Assembly: GCA_039588215.1 (NCBI GenBank)
Contig: JBDHAD010000004.1
Span: 9,213 to 73,212, forward strand
Direction of reading: 5' to 3'
Origin: JBDHAC01 sp039588215
Lineage (GTDB): Bacteria > Gemmatimonadota > Gemmatimonadetes > Palauibacterales > Palauibacteraceae
Length of the DNA stretch: 64,000 nt
Below are positions 8,456 through 17,454 of this stretch, piece after piece. Position numbers and translations under genes: made by a program. Position 1 is the first letter of the stretch, and every line of letters begins with the position of its first letter. The notes under the pieces are model-generated. The model did no database searches, was not told the origin of the DNA, and saw nothing but the letters and a program-made list of their open reading frames with translations.

Positions 8456-10102
8456 ATGACGCCGACCTGCCGCCATCACTCCACGCGTCTCGTGACGCGA
8501 GGCGCCCAACCCGAGGCCCGGGGGGGTGGTCCCCGATCGGTCGCCATACGCGGGCTCGGCCTCCTGTTGGCGGTCTTGCTCGTCGGTGGCTGCGGCTCCG
8601 ACTCGGCGGGGCCGACTGCTCCCCCAGCGCCTCCATTGCAGCCCGCAACGGTCGCGGTCAACGAGGGAAACACCCAGACAACCATCGTCGGGACGGCGGT
8701 TCCGATGCCGCCCAGCGTCCGGATCGAGTCAGCGGACGGAACGCCGTTGTCGGGCGTTGCGGTGCGTTTCGACGTGGTCGCGGGTGGCGGGAGCGTGGCC
8801 GGCTCGCCCGCGCTCAGCGATGCGGCGGGGGTCGCCTCGCTCGAGCGATGGACCGTGGGCACGACCGCCGGTCGGAACGCGCTCCGCGCAACGGTTACAG
8901 GCGTTCCCTCGGTCAGCTTCGAAGCGGTGGCGACGCCGGACGTCCCCAAGACCCTCACGGCCGTGCAGGGGAATGGACAAACCGCTCTTGCCGGCTCTGC
9001 GCTTCCGGTTAGCCCGGCGGTCGCGGTGCGTGACACGTTCGCGAACCCGATACCGGGTGTGAGCGTCACGTTTGCGGTCACTTCGGGGGGCGGGAGCGCC
9101 ACGGGGCCGACGCCGAGCACGGACGGCTCCGGAATCGCGACATTGGGCGGCTGGACGCTCGGCTCCACCCCGGGCGCGAACAGTCTGACCGCGACCGTTG
9201 CGGGCGGCTCGATCGCCGGGAGTCCCGTCACGTTCACCGCCACTGGAACCGGAGGCGGCCCGTCGCCGGCCTACGAGATCGTCATCCGCTTCAACGCGGG
9301 CTCCAGTCCGACGACCGCCCAGCAGCAGGCGTTCGATGCCGCCGAGGCCCGGTGGGAAGAGGTTGTGATCGGCGATCTGCCCGACGTTGCAGTCAACCGC
9401 CCGACCGGGACGTGCTCGTCTACCTCCCCGATCAACGAGACTGTGGACGACCTCCTGGTCTTCGTAACGGTGGAGCCGATTGATGGGCCTGGCGGTGTGC
9501 TCGGGTCCGCCGGCCCGTGCCTGATCCGATCCGGCACCAACCTGCCGTTGGCAGGAAGCATGCGCTTCGACACTGCCGACCTCGCGGGGCTGGAGTCGAG
9601 TGGCCTTCTCGACGAGGTCGTATTGCACGAGATGGGACATGTGCTGGGCATCGGGACTCTTTGGAACCTGCTCGGGTTCCTCGCCGACCCGTCTCAATCC
9701 GGAGGACTGGATCCTCACTTCACCGGGCTGCAGACCATCGCCGCGTTCAACGCGATGGGAGGGTCCGGCTACCCGGGAGCGAAGGTGCCGGTGGAGGACG
9801 CGGGCGGCTCGGGCGCCGCGGACGCGCATTGGCGCGAGACTATCTTCGACAAGGAAGTAATGACCGCGTGGGTCGATTCGGGCACGAATCCGCTCAGCGA
9901 CGTGACGGTCTCGTCATTGGCGGATCACGGATACACGGTCGATTCGAGCTCCGCGGATCCGATGAGCCTCTCGTTCAGCCCATCGATCGTGCCGCGTCTC
10001 GGGACGGTGCCGATCGCACTGCTTCTGACCGACGACGTAGCACATGGGCCGATCGAGGTGGTCGACACGCGCGGCCGAACGGAACGGGTCCTCCCCCGGT
10101 AG
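8456..10102 (+). CDS. Lipoprotein with Ig-like repeats and a metzincin (leishmanolysin-like) protease domain
   Basis: A lipoprotein signal ends at LLVGGC. Two invasin/Big-type Ig-like repeats of about 95 residues follow (each with AVNEGN/AVQGNGQT-like starts and SFEAVAT/TFTATGT-like ends). The C-terminal half contains HEMGHVLGIGTLWN with HExxH at about residue 391, a metzincin zinc site like that of M8 peptidases. The product is likely a surface-anchored zinc protease of about 548 residues displayed on Ig-like stalks. Its third metal ligand is not obvious by eye. The ATG at 8456 puts the signal about 40 residues in, so a later non-ATG start is possible. No clear operon partner. Confidence 0.75.
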   Translation: MTPTCRHHSTRLVTRGAQPEARGGGPRSVAIRGLGLLLAVLLVGGCGSDSAGPTAPPAPPLQPATVAVNEGNTQTTIVGTAVPMPPSVRIESADGTPLSGVAVRFDVVAGGGSVAGSPALSDAAGVASLERWTVGTTAGRNALRATVTGVPSVSFEAVATPDVPKTLTAVQGNGQTALAGSALPVSPAVAVRDTFANPIPGVSVTFAVTSGGGSATGPTPSTDGSGIATLGGWTLGSTPGANSLTATVAGGSIAGSPVTFTATGTGGGPSPAYEIVIRFNAGSSPTTAQQQAFDAAEARWEEVVIGDLPDVAVNRPTGTCSSTSPINETVDDLLVFVTVEPIDGPGGVLGSAGPCLIRSGTNLPLAGSMRFDTADLAGLESSGLLDEVVLHEMGHVLGIGTLWNLLGFLADPSQSGGLDPHFTGLQTIAAFNAMGGSGYPGAKVPVEDAGGSGAADAHWRETIFDKEVMTAWVDSGTNPLSDVTVSSLADHGYTVDSSSADPMSLSFSPSIVPRLGTVPIALLLTDDVAHGPIEVVDTRGRTERVLPR

Positions 10103-10290
10103 CTGGCGTCGGAGTTCATCAGGGTCCGCCGGTCCGACACTCCCTCCGGAAACTCGAAGTCGCCCCCTCCCGTAGAGCCACCGGGTCCTCGACGGGGACC
10201 ACCGGGAAGGCCCGCATGGCCTGATTCAAGGTCGCTGGAGCCGGTCCCGGTTCCTTGCAGAGTCACGCGAAAGCCGGTTAGCTTCGGACC

Positions 10291-11550
10291 GTGTCGAATC
10301 TCACGTCCAACACCGCCAGAGTGCCGTCGAGCACTCCCTCGCCGCCGGCCTCCGCCGCGGTGGACCCAACGCACATCTTCGCCAAGTGCCACGCTTTTAT
10401 GCGCGCGCGCGAAGTGCGCGCGCTAGGGCTGTACCCCTACTTCATGCCGATCGAGGAATCACACGACACGTACGTGATCATCGGGGGCGAGAAGAAGATC
10501 ATGGTCGGCTCCAACAACTACATGGGGTTGACGCACGATCCTCGCATCCTGGAGGCGTCGAAGAAGGCGATCGACAGGTATGGGAGTGGCAACACCGGCA
10601 GCCGGTTCCTGAACGGGAACCTGGACCTGCACGATCGGTTGGAGGACGAGCTCGCGGAGTTCGTGGGCATGGAGGCGGGACTCGTCTTCAGCACCGGATA
10701 CCAGACGAACCTCGGGACCCTCGGAGCCCTGATCGGGCGCAACGACACCGTCTACGTCGACAAGCTGGACCACGCTAGCATTCAGGATGGCGTGCGGCTG
10801 GGTTTCGGCCGTGTCCAGCGGTTCAACCACGGCGACTACGACGGGCTCCGGCGGCTGATGCAGGCCGACAAGCCCGGTCGGGGCAAGATGATCGCGGTCG
10901 ATGGCGTGTACAGCATGGAGGGCGACATCGCGAACCTCCCCGAGCTCGTCAAGCTCAAGGACGAATTCGGGTCCGCGCTCCTGATCGATGACGCACACGC
11001 GATCGGGGTAATCGGCGCCACGGGTGCCGGAACCGCCGAGTATTGGGGACTGACCGATCGCACGGATCTCATCTTGGGGACGTTCAGCAAGTCGTTCGCT
11101 TCGATCGGGGGATTCTGCGCGGGCGAGGCGGAGGTGATCGATTATCTCCGTAACAACGCCCGTGCCCTGATCTTCAGCGCCAGCATGCCACCGGCCGCCG
11201 TGGCCACCGTGCTGACGGCGCTCGAGATCATCAAGAGCGAGCCGGAACGGCGCGAACGGCTGTGGAGAAACACCCACAAGATGATGGACGGTTTCCGATC
11301 GATCGGGTTCGACATCGGTCCGACCGAGACACCCATCGTACCGATTCTGGTCGGCCCGATGGAGAAGACCTTCCGATTCTGGAGGGCGCTGTTCGATGCC
11401 GGGATCTTCACCAATCCCGTCATCCCGCCGGCCGTTCCCGAAGGTAGCTGCCGGCTACGCACCAGCTACATGGCGACCCACACCGATGAGCAGCTCGACT
11501 TCGTGCTGGACACGGTCGAGCGTTTGGCAAAACAACTCGACATCATCTAA
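10291..11550 (+). CDS. spt: Serine palmitoyltransferase-like alpha-oxoamine synthase
   Basis: This PLP enzyme of the alpha-oxoamine synthase family is predicted to condense serine with a fatty acyl-CoA to 3-ketosphinganine, the first step of sphingolipid synthesis. Family signatures are GSGNTGSR near 98, substrate histidine H161 (DKLDHAS), the DDAHAIG motif at 233-239 and the PLP lysine K267 in TFSKSFASIGG. The 419-residue length fits. Homologues such as 8-amino-7-oxononanoate synthase and 2-amino-3-ketobutyrate ligase share these motifs. Serine palmitoyltransferase is favoured because the next three genes match the bacterial ceramide set and no biotin genes are present. Start is GTG at 10291 with a weak ribosome site. 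Confidence 0.8.
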   Translation: MSNLTSNTARVPSSTPSPPASAAVDPTHIFAKCHAFMRAREVRALGLYPYFMPIEESHDTYVIIGGEKKIMVGSNNYMGLTHDPRILEASKKAIDRYGSGNTGSRFLNGNLDLHDRLEDELAEFVGMEAGLVFSTGYQTNLGTLGALIGRNDTVYVDKLDHASIQDGVRLGFGRVQRFNHGDYDGLRRLMQADKPGRGKMIAVDGVYSMEGDIANLPELVKLKDEFGSALLIDDAHAIGVIGATGAGTAEYWGLTDRTDLILGTFSKSFASIGGFCAGEAEVIDYLRNNARALIFSASMPPAAVATVLTALEIIKSEPERRERLWRNTHKMMDGFRSIGFDIGPTETPIVPILVGPMEKTFRFWRALFDAGIFTNPVIPPAVPEGSCRLRTSYMATHTDEQLDFVLDTVERLAKQLDII

Positions 11551-11638
11551 CGGCCGGTGAGGGCGCACACGCGACCGTGAACCCGGCCCCGCACTCTCCA
11601 CCCCCCTTCAACTCGCGCCCGTCGCCCCGGCATCCTCG

Positions 11639-12772
11639 ATGAGCACCGCGGACCTGCCCATCCGGGTCGTGCCCGTCGAGAGCCGAGCGCAGCTGAAGGT
11701 CTTCATCGACCTGCCCTGGTCCATCTATCGAGATGACCCGAACTGGGTGCCACCCCTGAAGAGCGACGTCCGCAAGGCGTTCGATCCCGAGAAGCACCCG
11801 TTTCACCAGCATTCGGAGGCACAGCCCTTCCTCGCCCTCCGGGGCGATCGTCCGGTGGGGCGCATCTGCGCGATCCGAAACCGAAACCACGAGGCGTTCC
11901 ACGAAGAACCGGTCGGTTTCTTCGGGTGGTTCGAGTGCATCGAGGACCCCCGCGTCTCCAGGGCGCTGTTCGATCGGGTCGCGGAATGGCTCGGTGCGCG
12001 CGGGCTCGAGACGATGCGAGGGCCGACCAGCTTCTCGACCAACGACACGAGCGGCTTCTTACTGGATGGAGACGACGGTCCACCCGTTCTGATGATGGCG
12101 TACAATCCGCGCTACTACCTCAGCCTGGTCGAGGAGTACGGGTTCGAGAAGGCGATGGACCTGTACGCGTACGACCTGCAGATGTTTGCCCTGCCGGAGC
12201 CGCTCGTGCGGGCGGTGAACGCCATCGAGCGGCGCCAGGGAGTACAGGTACGCGAGATCCGCATGTCCGAGTTCGAATCGGAGCTGGCGACAGTACGACG
12301 CCTGTACAACGCTGCCTGGGAGAAGAACTGGGGCTTCGTGCCGATGACCGACGCCGAGTTCGACTTCATGGCGGCGGAGTTGAAACCGATCATCAACCCC
12401 AACCTGGTCCTTTTCGCCGAGAACAGGGCGGGCGAGGCGATCGGCTTCGTCCTCGGTCTGCCGGACTTCAATCAGGTCCTCATCCGACTGAATGGGCATC
12501 TGTTCCCGTTCGGGATCTTCAAAGCCCTCTGGTATCGCCGCAGCTTGAAGTTCATGCGGGTACCGTTGCTGGGTGTCGTGCCCGCGTATCACGGGAAGGG
12601 AATCGATGTGCTCCTGTACGGCGGGATCATTCGAAAGGGGACTGCCGCGGGGTTCTGCAACGCCGAGCAGTCCTGGATCCTGGAAACGAACGAGAAGATG
12701 AACGCGATCATGACGACACGGCTCGGGGCCCGAGTGTATCGCCGATACCGCCTCTACGACTGTCCGCTCTAA
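11639..12772 (+). CDS. GNAT-type acyltransferase, candidate bacterial ceramide synthase
   Basis: The 377-residue protein belongs to a large GNAT-like family that opens with an FIDLPW..Y.DDPNWVPPL segment and carries an FFGWFE motif near 96. It has a second acyltransferase-like half after about residue 200. In Caulobacter the N-acylation of the sphingoid base is performed by a GNAT-family enzyme (bCerS) encoded near spt, and I infer the same role here from position and family. It would be cytoplasmic or membrane-associated and use an acyl-CoA. It begins 88 bp after spt on the same strand. Confidence in the family is high; confidence in the exact substrate is moderate. Confidence 0.7.
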   Translation: MSTADLPIRVVPVESRAQLKVFIDLPWSIYRDDPNWVPPLKSDVRKAFDPEKHPFHQHSEAQPFLALRGDRPVGRICAIRNRNHEAFHEEPVGFFGWFECIEDPRVSRALFDRVAEWLGARGLETMRGPTSFSTNDTSGFLLDGDDGPPVLMMAYNPRYYLSLVEEYGFEKAMDLYAYDLQMFALPEPLVRAVNAIERRQGVQVREIRMSEFESELATVRRLYNAAWEKNWGFVPMTDAEFDFMAAELKPIINPNLVLFAENRAGEAIGFVLGLPDFNQVLIRLNGHLFPFGIFKALWYRRSLKFMRVPLLGVVPAYHGKGIDVLLYGGIIRKGTAAGFCNAEQSWILETNEKMNAIMTTRLGARVYRRYRLYDCPL

Positions 12773-12896
12773 GACTCGTGCACCCTCCGATAATGCCCAC
12801 TACGGAACGCCTTTACCGCAGCGCTTTACCCGGAGTCTCCCAGCGGCCCGGAGCGGGTCGCCGCCCGGGGCGGTCGGCACGTCAGGACCGGGACCG

Positions 12897-13847
12897 GTGA
12901 GCGCCCAGATCCTACTGACGGGAGCAACAGGATTCATCGGGGGACACATCGCGAGTGCCCTCGTGGCCGACGGCGCCCGGGTGCGCTGCGCCATCCGAAG
13001 CACGAGCGATACGCGCTGGATCGACCCGCTGGCCGTCGAGAAGGTCGAGTTGGATCTCAGACGCCCCGACCGGCAGGCGGCCAAGGCTTTGGCGGGGATC
13101 GAGACGATCGTGCATTGCGGCGGAGTAACGGCCGCCCGCCGCGAAGCCGGCTTCCAGGAGGTGAACACCGAGGCGACGGATCGCCTCGCGAGGTCCGCGG
13201 CGGAAGCCGGGGTACGCCGGATCGTGTTCATCAGCAGCCTGGCGGCACGCGGCCCGGATGGTCACCCGGGCCCTGCAAGCCCCTACGGACGCAGCAAGCG
13301 GGATGCGGAGGAGCGACTGCTCGCACTGGAGGATCGCCTGGAAGTCGTCATCCTGAGGCCCGGAGGTGTATACGGACCTCGGGATAGTGATCTGCTTCCG
13401 ATGTTCCAGATGGCCAAGCGAGGATTCGTGCTCGTTCCCCGCGCCGATACCAAGCTGCAGCCCGTGTTCGTCGATGATGTGGGTGAGGCCGTCCTGCGTG
13501 CGGTGCGCGGGGATCCCGCAACGGGCCCGTTCCCGCTGGCGGAGGACGCCACCTACGGTTGGGACGAGGTTGCTCGCAGCCTGGGCGACGGCCTCGAACG
13601 ACCGGTCAAGACGATCCGCCTTCCCTTCGCGATCTTCTGGACGGCCGGTCTCATGGGCGAGCTGGGCGGGCGCGTGGCCCGGAAGCCTCCGGCGATGGAC
13701 CGGCGTCGCGCACGCGACTTCGCCCGTTATTCGTGGACCTGCGACCCCTCACCGACGGAAACGGGGCTGGGCTGGAAGGCCCGGGTGACGCTGCCGGAAG
13801 GGCTGGCCAGGACGGCGCGCTGGTATAGGGAGAACGATTGGCTATGA
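12897..13847 (+). CDS. NAD-dependent epimerase/dehydratase family reductase (candidate ceramide reductase)
   Basis: This is an extended SDR enzyme of 316 residues with the NAD(P) motif TGATGFIGG at residues 8-16 and the active-site SPYGRSK near 129 (Y-x3-K). In the Caulobacter ceramide pathway an enzyme of this family (CerR) reduces the 3-keto group after acylation, so position between the acyltransferase and the PAP2 gene suggests that role. SDRs are too diverse to assign from sequence alone; sugar-nucleotide substrates cannot be excluded. Start is GTG at 12897. Its stop overlaps the next gene's ATG by four bases, which supports translation as one unit. Confidence 0.7.
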   Translation: MSAQILLTGATGFIGGHIASALVADGARVRCAIRSTSDTRWIDPLAVEKVELDLRRPDRQAAKALAGIETIVHCGGVTAARREAGFQEVNTEATDRLARSAAEAGVRRIVFISSLAARGPDGHPGPASPYGRSKRDAEERLLALEDRLEVVILRPGGVYGPRDSDLLPMFQMAKRGFVLVPRADTKLQPVFVDDVGEAVLRAVRGDPATGPFPLAEDATYGWDEVARSLGDGLERPVKTIRLPFAIFWTAGLMGELGGRVARKPPAMDRRRARDFARYSWTCDPSPTETGLGWKARVTLPEGLARTARWYRENDWL

Positions 13848-14815
13848 GCGCGCCCGGAACCGACGCGGAGCACCGCGTCGAGGCTCGAGCCGGCGCGGGT
13901 ACCGGGCTGCTCGCCATTGACAGGGTGTTCGTGCTGTACCTGGGGCTCACCGGGGTTCTGGCGGTGCTCGGAGGAGGAGTCCTCGGGTTCAGCCTGGCCG
14001 CCGTCCACGCCCTCGCCGTGCTGACGGTGCTCCGCCTGGGTCGCTTTCCGCTCCCCCGCAACGCGGGCTGGCGCTGGTTACGGCTGGTCTACCCGGTCGC
14101 CGCCACGCCTTTTCTCCTCTACCCGGAGCTCCGTTTCCTCAACCAGGTCATCACCGACCGCCTGTTCGACGGCATGGTTCAGGGCTGGGAACAGGCCCTC
14201 TTCGGCTCGCAGCTCAGCATGACGTTCCACGGGTGGCTCCCCGACTTCACGTTCTCCGAGCTGCTCCACCTCGGCTACATGTCGTATTACGTCCTCGTGC
14301 CTATCGCGCTGGTGGGCGTGTACGTGACCCGTGGCGATGCCGCGCTACATCGCGCCGCGTTCGCGACGGCCGTCGTGTTTCTATTGTCGTACTTCATCTT
14401 CACGCTCTTCCCCGTCGCCGGCCCTCGTTATGACTTTCCGCCCATCCAGGGTGAGGTGTCTGGTGGCGCGTTCTACCAGGTCGTGCACACGATCCTCGAG
14501 GCCGGGTCCTCGCGGGGCACGGCTTTCCCGAGTTCGCATATAGCGGCATCGGGCGTAGCGGTGCTGGCCGCCGGGCGGGAAGATCGCCGGTGGTTGTTGA
14601 CCCTCATGCTCCCGCAGATCGCCCTCGCGCTGGGGACCGTGTACGGCCGCTTCCATTACGGGGTCGACGCGCTGGCGGGGGTTGCCCTGATGGTGCTGAT
14701 CTGGCTCGCGGCTCCACGTCTCGCCGCCTGGTTCGGCAGGTCACCGGGAGGGTCGCCCGGAGGGTCGCCCGCAGGCAACCCGATCGGTCGTTCGGGTATC
14801 AAACGAGTGACTTGA
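13844..14815 (+). CDS. PAP2/AUR1-like integral membrane phosphatase or phosphotransferase
   Basis: The 323-residue protein has about six hydrophobic segments and the C-terminal PAP2 signature: FPSSHIAAS (H232) and RFHYGVDALAG (H271, D275). These are the residues that form and release a phospho-enzyme in lipid phosphatases and in fungal inositol-phosphorylceramide synthase AUR1. A GPRY motif before them is also AUR1-like. Coupled to the ceramide-type genes by an ATGA overlap (chosen over the upstream TTG at 13838), it is a good candidate for adding or trimming a phospho-headgroup on ceramide. The C-terminal tail carries GGSPGGSPAG, encoded by short tandem repeats near 14739-14774. Confidence 0.75.
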   Translation: MSAPGTDAEHRVEARAGAGTGLLAIDRVFVLYLGLTGVLAVLGGGVLGFSLAAVHALAVLTVLRLGRFPLPRNAGWRWLRLVYPVAATPFLLYPELRFLNQVITDRLFDGMVQGWEQALFGSQLSMTFHGWLPDFTFSELLHLGYMSYYVLVPIALVGVYVTRGDAALHRAAFATAVVFLLSYFIFTLFPVAGPRYDFPPIQGEVSGGAFYQVVHTILEAGSSRGTAFPSSHIAASGVAVLAAGREDRRWLLTLMLPQIALALGTVYGRFHYGVDALAGVALMVLIWLAAPRLAAWFGRSPGGSPGGSPAGNPIGRSGIKRVT

Positions 14816-14835
14816 AGTAGCTGTTGAGGAGCGGC

Positions 14836-15390
14836 GTGGAAGAAAAGGAACTTCTGGAGCGCGCCAGAGCCGGGGATCGGCGCGCGATGGGTGAGTTGTA
14901 TGAAGCCCACTCGCGGCGTGTGTATACGGTCGTCCGACGCCTGGTGGGAGATGACCATCTGGCCGAAGATCTGGCGCAAGAAGCGTGGGTGCGCGCGTTC
15001 GAGAAGCTCCACCTCTTCCGGGGTGAGGCGGCATTCGGAACGTGGATCTACCGCCTCGCCACGAACGTGGCGCTCAACCGTCTGCGTCGATCTTCGAAGC
15101 GGGAAGGCGTGGAGAAAGCGGCGGAGCTACCCAGGGTCGCGAAGGCGCCCGACGAGGCCGTCGTCAACCGACGGGTCCTCGCGCTCGCGCTGGACCAATT
15201 GCCACCGGGGTACCGGCGGGTCCTGGTCTTGCACGACATCGAGGGCTGGACGCACGACGAGATCGCGGTGAATCTGAACTGCTCCTCAGGCACCTCGAAA
15301 TCGCAGCTTCATAAGGCACGGGCGCGCATGCGGGACCTGATGGCACCATTGGCAGATCCCGAAAGCGCCAGCGGCGAAGCCCGGGTCTGA
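14836..15390 (+). CDS. ECF-family RNA polymerase sigma factor
   Basis: The 184-residue protein has sigma region 2 (LYEAHSRRVYTVVRRLVGD, then LAEDLAQEAWVRAF, the DNA-melting and -10 helix) and region 4 (LPPGYRRVLVLHDIEGWTHDEIAVNL, helix-turn-helix). It is a group 4 sigma factor directing a small regulon. The following gene encodes a zinc-finger anti-sigma protein, which presumably holds it inactive. The GTG at 14836 is preceded by GAGGAG, so it is favoured over the TTG at 14824. Its target promoter is not visible here. Confidence 0.9.
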   Translation: MEEKELLERARAGDRRAMGELYEAHSRRVYTVVRRLVGDDHLAEDLAQEAWVRAFEKLHLFRGEAAFGTWIYRLATNVALNRLRRSSKREGVEKAAELPRVAKAPDEAVVNRRVLALALDQLPPGYRRVLVLHDIEGWTHDEIAVNLNCSSGTSKSQLHKARARMRDLMAPLADPESASGEARV

Positions 15391-15454
15391 CCATTCGGGC
15401 TCGACGAAACATGACGATGACACGGCATTAGGATGATGCGAGGAAAGTACCGAC

Positions 15455-16171
15455 ATGGCTGAGCACCTGACGCTCGAACGGATCTCCGCCCTTCTGGATG
15501 AGCCGTGGGCGGACCTGGACGCGGAGACTCACCTCGAGGGTTGCGAGTCGTGCCGCGTGGAGTACGAGCGACTGAGCCGCACGCGAATGGCGATCTCGGC
15601 GCTCGGCGAGCTCGATCCGCCCCCGGGGGAGTGGGCGGCGATCGAGGCGCGACTCGACGCGAGCTTCGGGGAGGATCGGCAGGTTCTTCCGCTTCGGCGC
15701 CGGGCTGCCGGGAGATTGCTCCGGAGTCCGCCGCTCCAGGCGGCTGCCGCATTGACCCTATTCGCCGGGGGAGTGCTGGCGGGGCTCCAATTCACCGGGG
15801 CCGGCCCCGAGGCGGGTTCATCACCGACTGCGGCCGCGGTCCCGAGCGATGCTCGCGGTGAGCTGCCCGTGGCGCTTCCGGCCTCCGATGGCGAAGCGGC
15901 GTACCTCAACGCCCTGGCGGAGATGGAGACCCTCGGATCGCCGCTCCGTCAGGCGAGTCTGTCACGTGCGGACGGCTCGTTGGACCCGATCGCGACTGCG
16001 GAGCTGATTCGCAGGTTGGACGCGGCGATCGAGGCGTCTCGCGAGGCGGTCATACGATCGCCCGAGAACCCCGTGGCGAGCGCGACGTTGTTCCAGCTCG
16101 TGGACTACCGAAGCGAGCTCGCGAGCCGCTTGGACCAATCGGCTCATTTGACGCGGGCGGAGGCCTGGTAG
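15455..16171 (+). CDS. Membrane anti-sigma factor with zinc-binding N-terminus
   Basis: The N-terminus shows an anti-sigma zinc finger, H-x3-C-x2-C in THLEGCESCRVEY near 26-34. A hydrophobic segment near 95-112 (LTLFAGGVLAG) should span the inner membrane, and the exported C-terminal half is mostly helical. It lies 64 bp after the ECF sigma gene and probably sequesters that sigma until an envelope signal releases it. A GAGGAAAG upstream of the ATG supports the start. The periplasmic part has no domain I recognise. Confidence 0.85.
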   Translation: MAEHLTLERISALLDEPWADLDAETHLEGCESCRVEYERLSRTRMAISALGELDPPPGEWAAIEARLDASFGEDRQVLPLRRRAAGRLLRSPPLQAAAALTLFAGGVLAGLQFTGAGPEAGSSPTAAAVPSDARGELPVALPASDGEAAYLNALAEMETLGSPLRQASLSRADGSLDPIATAELIRRLDAAIEASREAVIRSPENPVASATLFQLVDYRSELASRLDQSAHLTRAEAW

Positions 16172-16238
16172 GGCATGACAAGAGGACCGGCACGCCGCCG
16201 GTGCCAACGTAGATTCCTGGTGGTGAGATAGACTGTTC

Positions 16239-17387
16239 ATGATGAACTTGATGCCAACATGGCGGGACCCGCGGAGGCGTCGCGCCTCCGGAAGAGCAGG
16301 AGCGCTGTGTACCGCGCTGGCGCTACTCGTTGCGGCCCCGGTCGGAGCACAGAACGTCCAGACGCCCCGTCCCCCCGCTCCACCTGGGTGGATCGGCGTT
16401 TGGGTCGCGCCGCACTACGAATGCGCCTGGGGCACGGCCGAGAAGTGGAAGCGTTGCGAGTTGGTCCTGCACGTAGACCAGTTGGTCCAGAACGGGCCGG
16501 CAGCCCGGGCCGGCGTCGTCGTGGGCGACCGGCTGCTCGCGCTCAACGGCCAGGCCTTCAGCGTCGAGACTGCCTCTCGAGTGTTCGGCGGTTTGCGCCC
16601 CGGGACACCAATCACCCTGGACCTCAGGCGCGATGACGAACACCGGTTCGTGCGGGTCGTGCCCGCCGCGCGACCGGCCGAGGAACCTCGACGCCGCACC
16701 CCCGCACGCACCGTGACCGTGACACGACGGCTCCCACAAGCCTACGTGGTCACGTCGGGGGAGTTACGGACGGACGGGGCGAGCTCGCTGGCATTCACGA
16801 TCCGACGTCAGGGGCAAGAGGTCCAGGTCGTCCCTTCCGCGATCCGGGTACGCGATGGGGCGCTGCACGTGGCGCCGATCGATGAAGACATCGAGATCGG
16901 CCAGATCGACATCGTGGAGGCGCTACCGATCCGGGTCGACCTGGGGCGAGAGCTCCGCGCGGTGTTCGATTCCACGTACAGGGTGTGGCTGGACAAGCTG
17001 GTCACGCTCGGGGAGAGGATCGCCGTCGAGCTGGCACCCGGAGAGCCCGTTTCCGTGACGCTTGACCGCCGGCGGCTCGGGAGCGTCGTCGAAGCCGCGC
17101 TCGGGCGGCATCTGGCGGGGGCCGCGTTCGAGCCCGTGCGCGGCAGGGTCGCGAGATCGCTTGCCGGGATCGACAGCGGGCTGCTGGTTCAGCGCGTGAT
17201 CCCGGGGACTCCCGCGGCCCGGCTCGGGTTGCGTCCCGGCGATGTGCTGATCGAAGCGGGCGGACAGGAGTGCACCGAGGTCGAGCACCTGCGTCAGGTG
17301 CTCACCAAAGGGCCGGACGAGGGCGACGTCACGGTGAAATGGGTGCGCGATGGGACCACGATGACGGGCCTGCTCAGCCGGCCATAG
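16239..17387 (+). CDS. Exported protein with two PDZ domains
   Basis: A signal peptide covers roughly residues 1-33 (arginine-rich start, ALLVAAPVGA, then Q). A first PDZ-like domain lies around 75-130 (GPAARAGVVVGDRLLALNG) and a second at the C-terminus around 315-380 (TPAARLGLRPGDVLIEAGG). No protease domain or catalytic triad is present between them, so this is probably a peptide-binding envelope protein and not an HtrA enzyme. It follows the sigma/anti-sigma pair on the same strand and may be its target or sensor partner; that link is inferred from order only. Confidence 0.75.
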   Translation: MMNLMPTWRDPRRRRASGRAGALCTALALLVAAPVGAQNVQTPRPPAPPGWIGVWVAPHYECAWGTAEKWKRCELVLHVDQLVQNGPAARAGVVVGDRLLALNGQAFSVETASRVFGGLRPGTPITLDLRRDDEHRFVRVVPAARPAEEPRRRTPARTVTVTRRLPQAYVVTSGELRTDGASSLAFTIRRQGQEVQVVPSAIRVRDGALHVAPIDEDIEIGQIDIVEALPIRVDLGRELRAVFDSTYRVWLDKLVTLGERIAVELAPGEPVSVTLDRRRLGSVVEAALGRHLAGAAFEPVRGRVARSLAGIDSGLLVQRVIPGTPAARLGLRPGDVLIEAGGQECTEVEHLRQVLTKGPDEGDVTVKWVRDGTTMTGLLSRP

Positions 17388-17390
17388 CAG

Positions 17391-17420
17391 AGAGGCCGGT
17401 CGCCAGAGCGACCGGCCTCT
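17391..17420. terminator. Bidirectional hairpin between convergent genes
   Basis: A perfect 13-bp inverted repeat (17391-17403 and 17408-17420) surrounds a 4-nt loop. It sits between the converging ends of the PDZ gene and the cytochrome P460 gene. There is no strong T-tract on either side, so termination may be inefficient or need Rho, but the position and symmetry fit a shared terminator. Confidence 0.7.
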
Positions 17421-17454
17421 GCTGGTTCAGCCGATATCTCGACGGGAGAATCTG

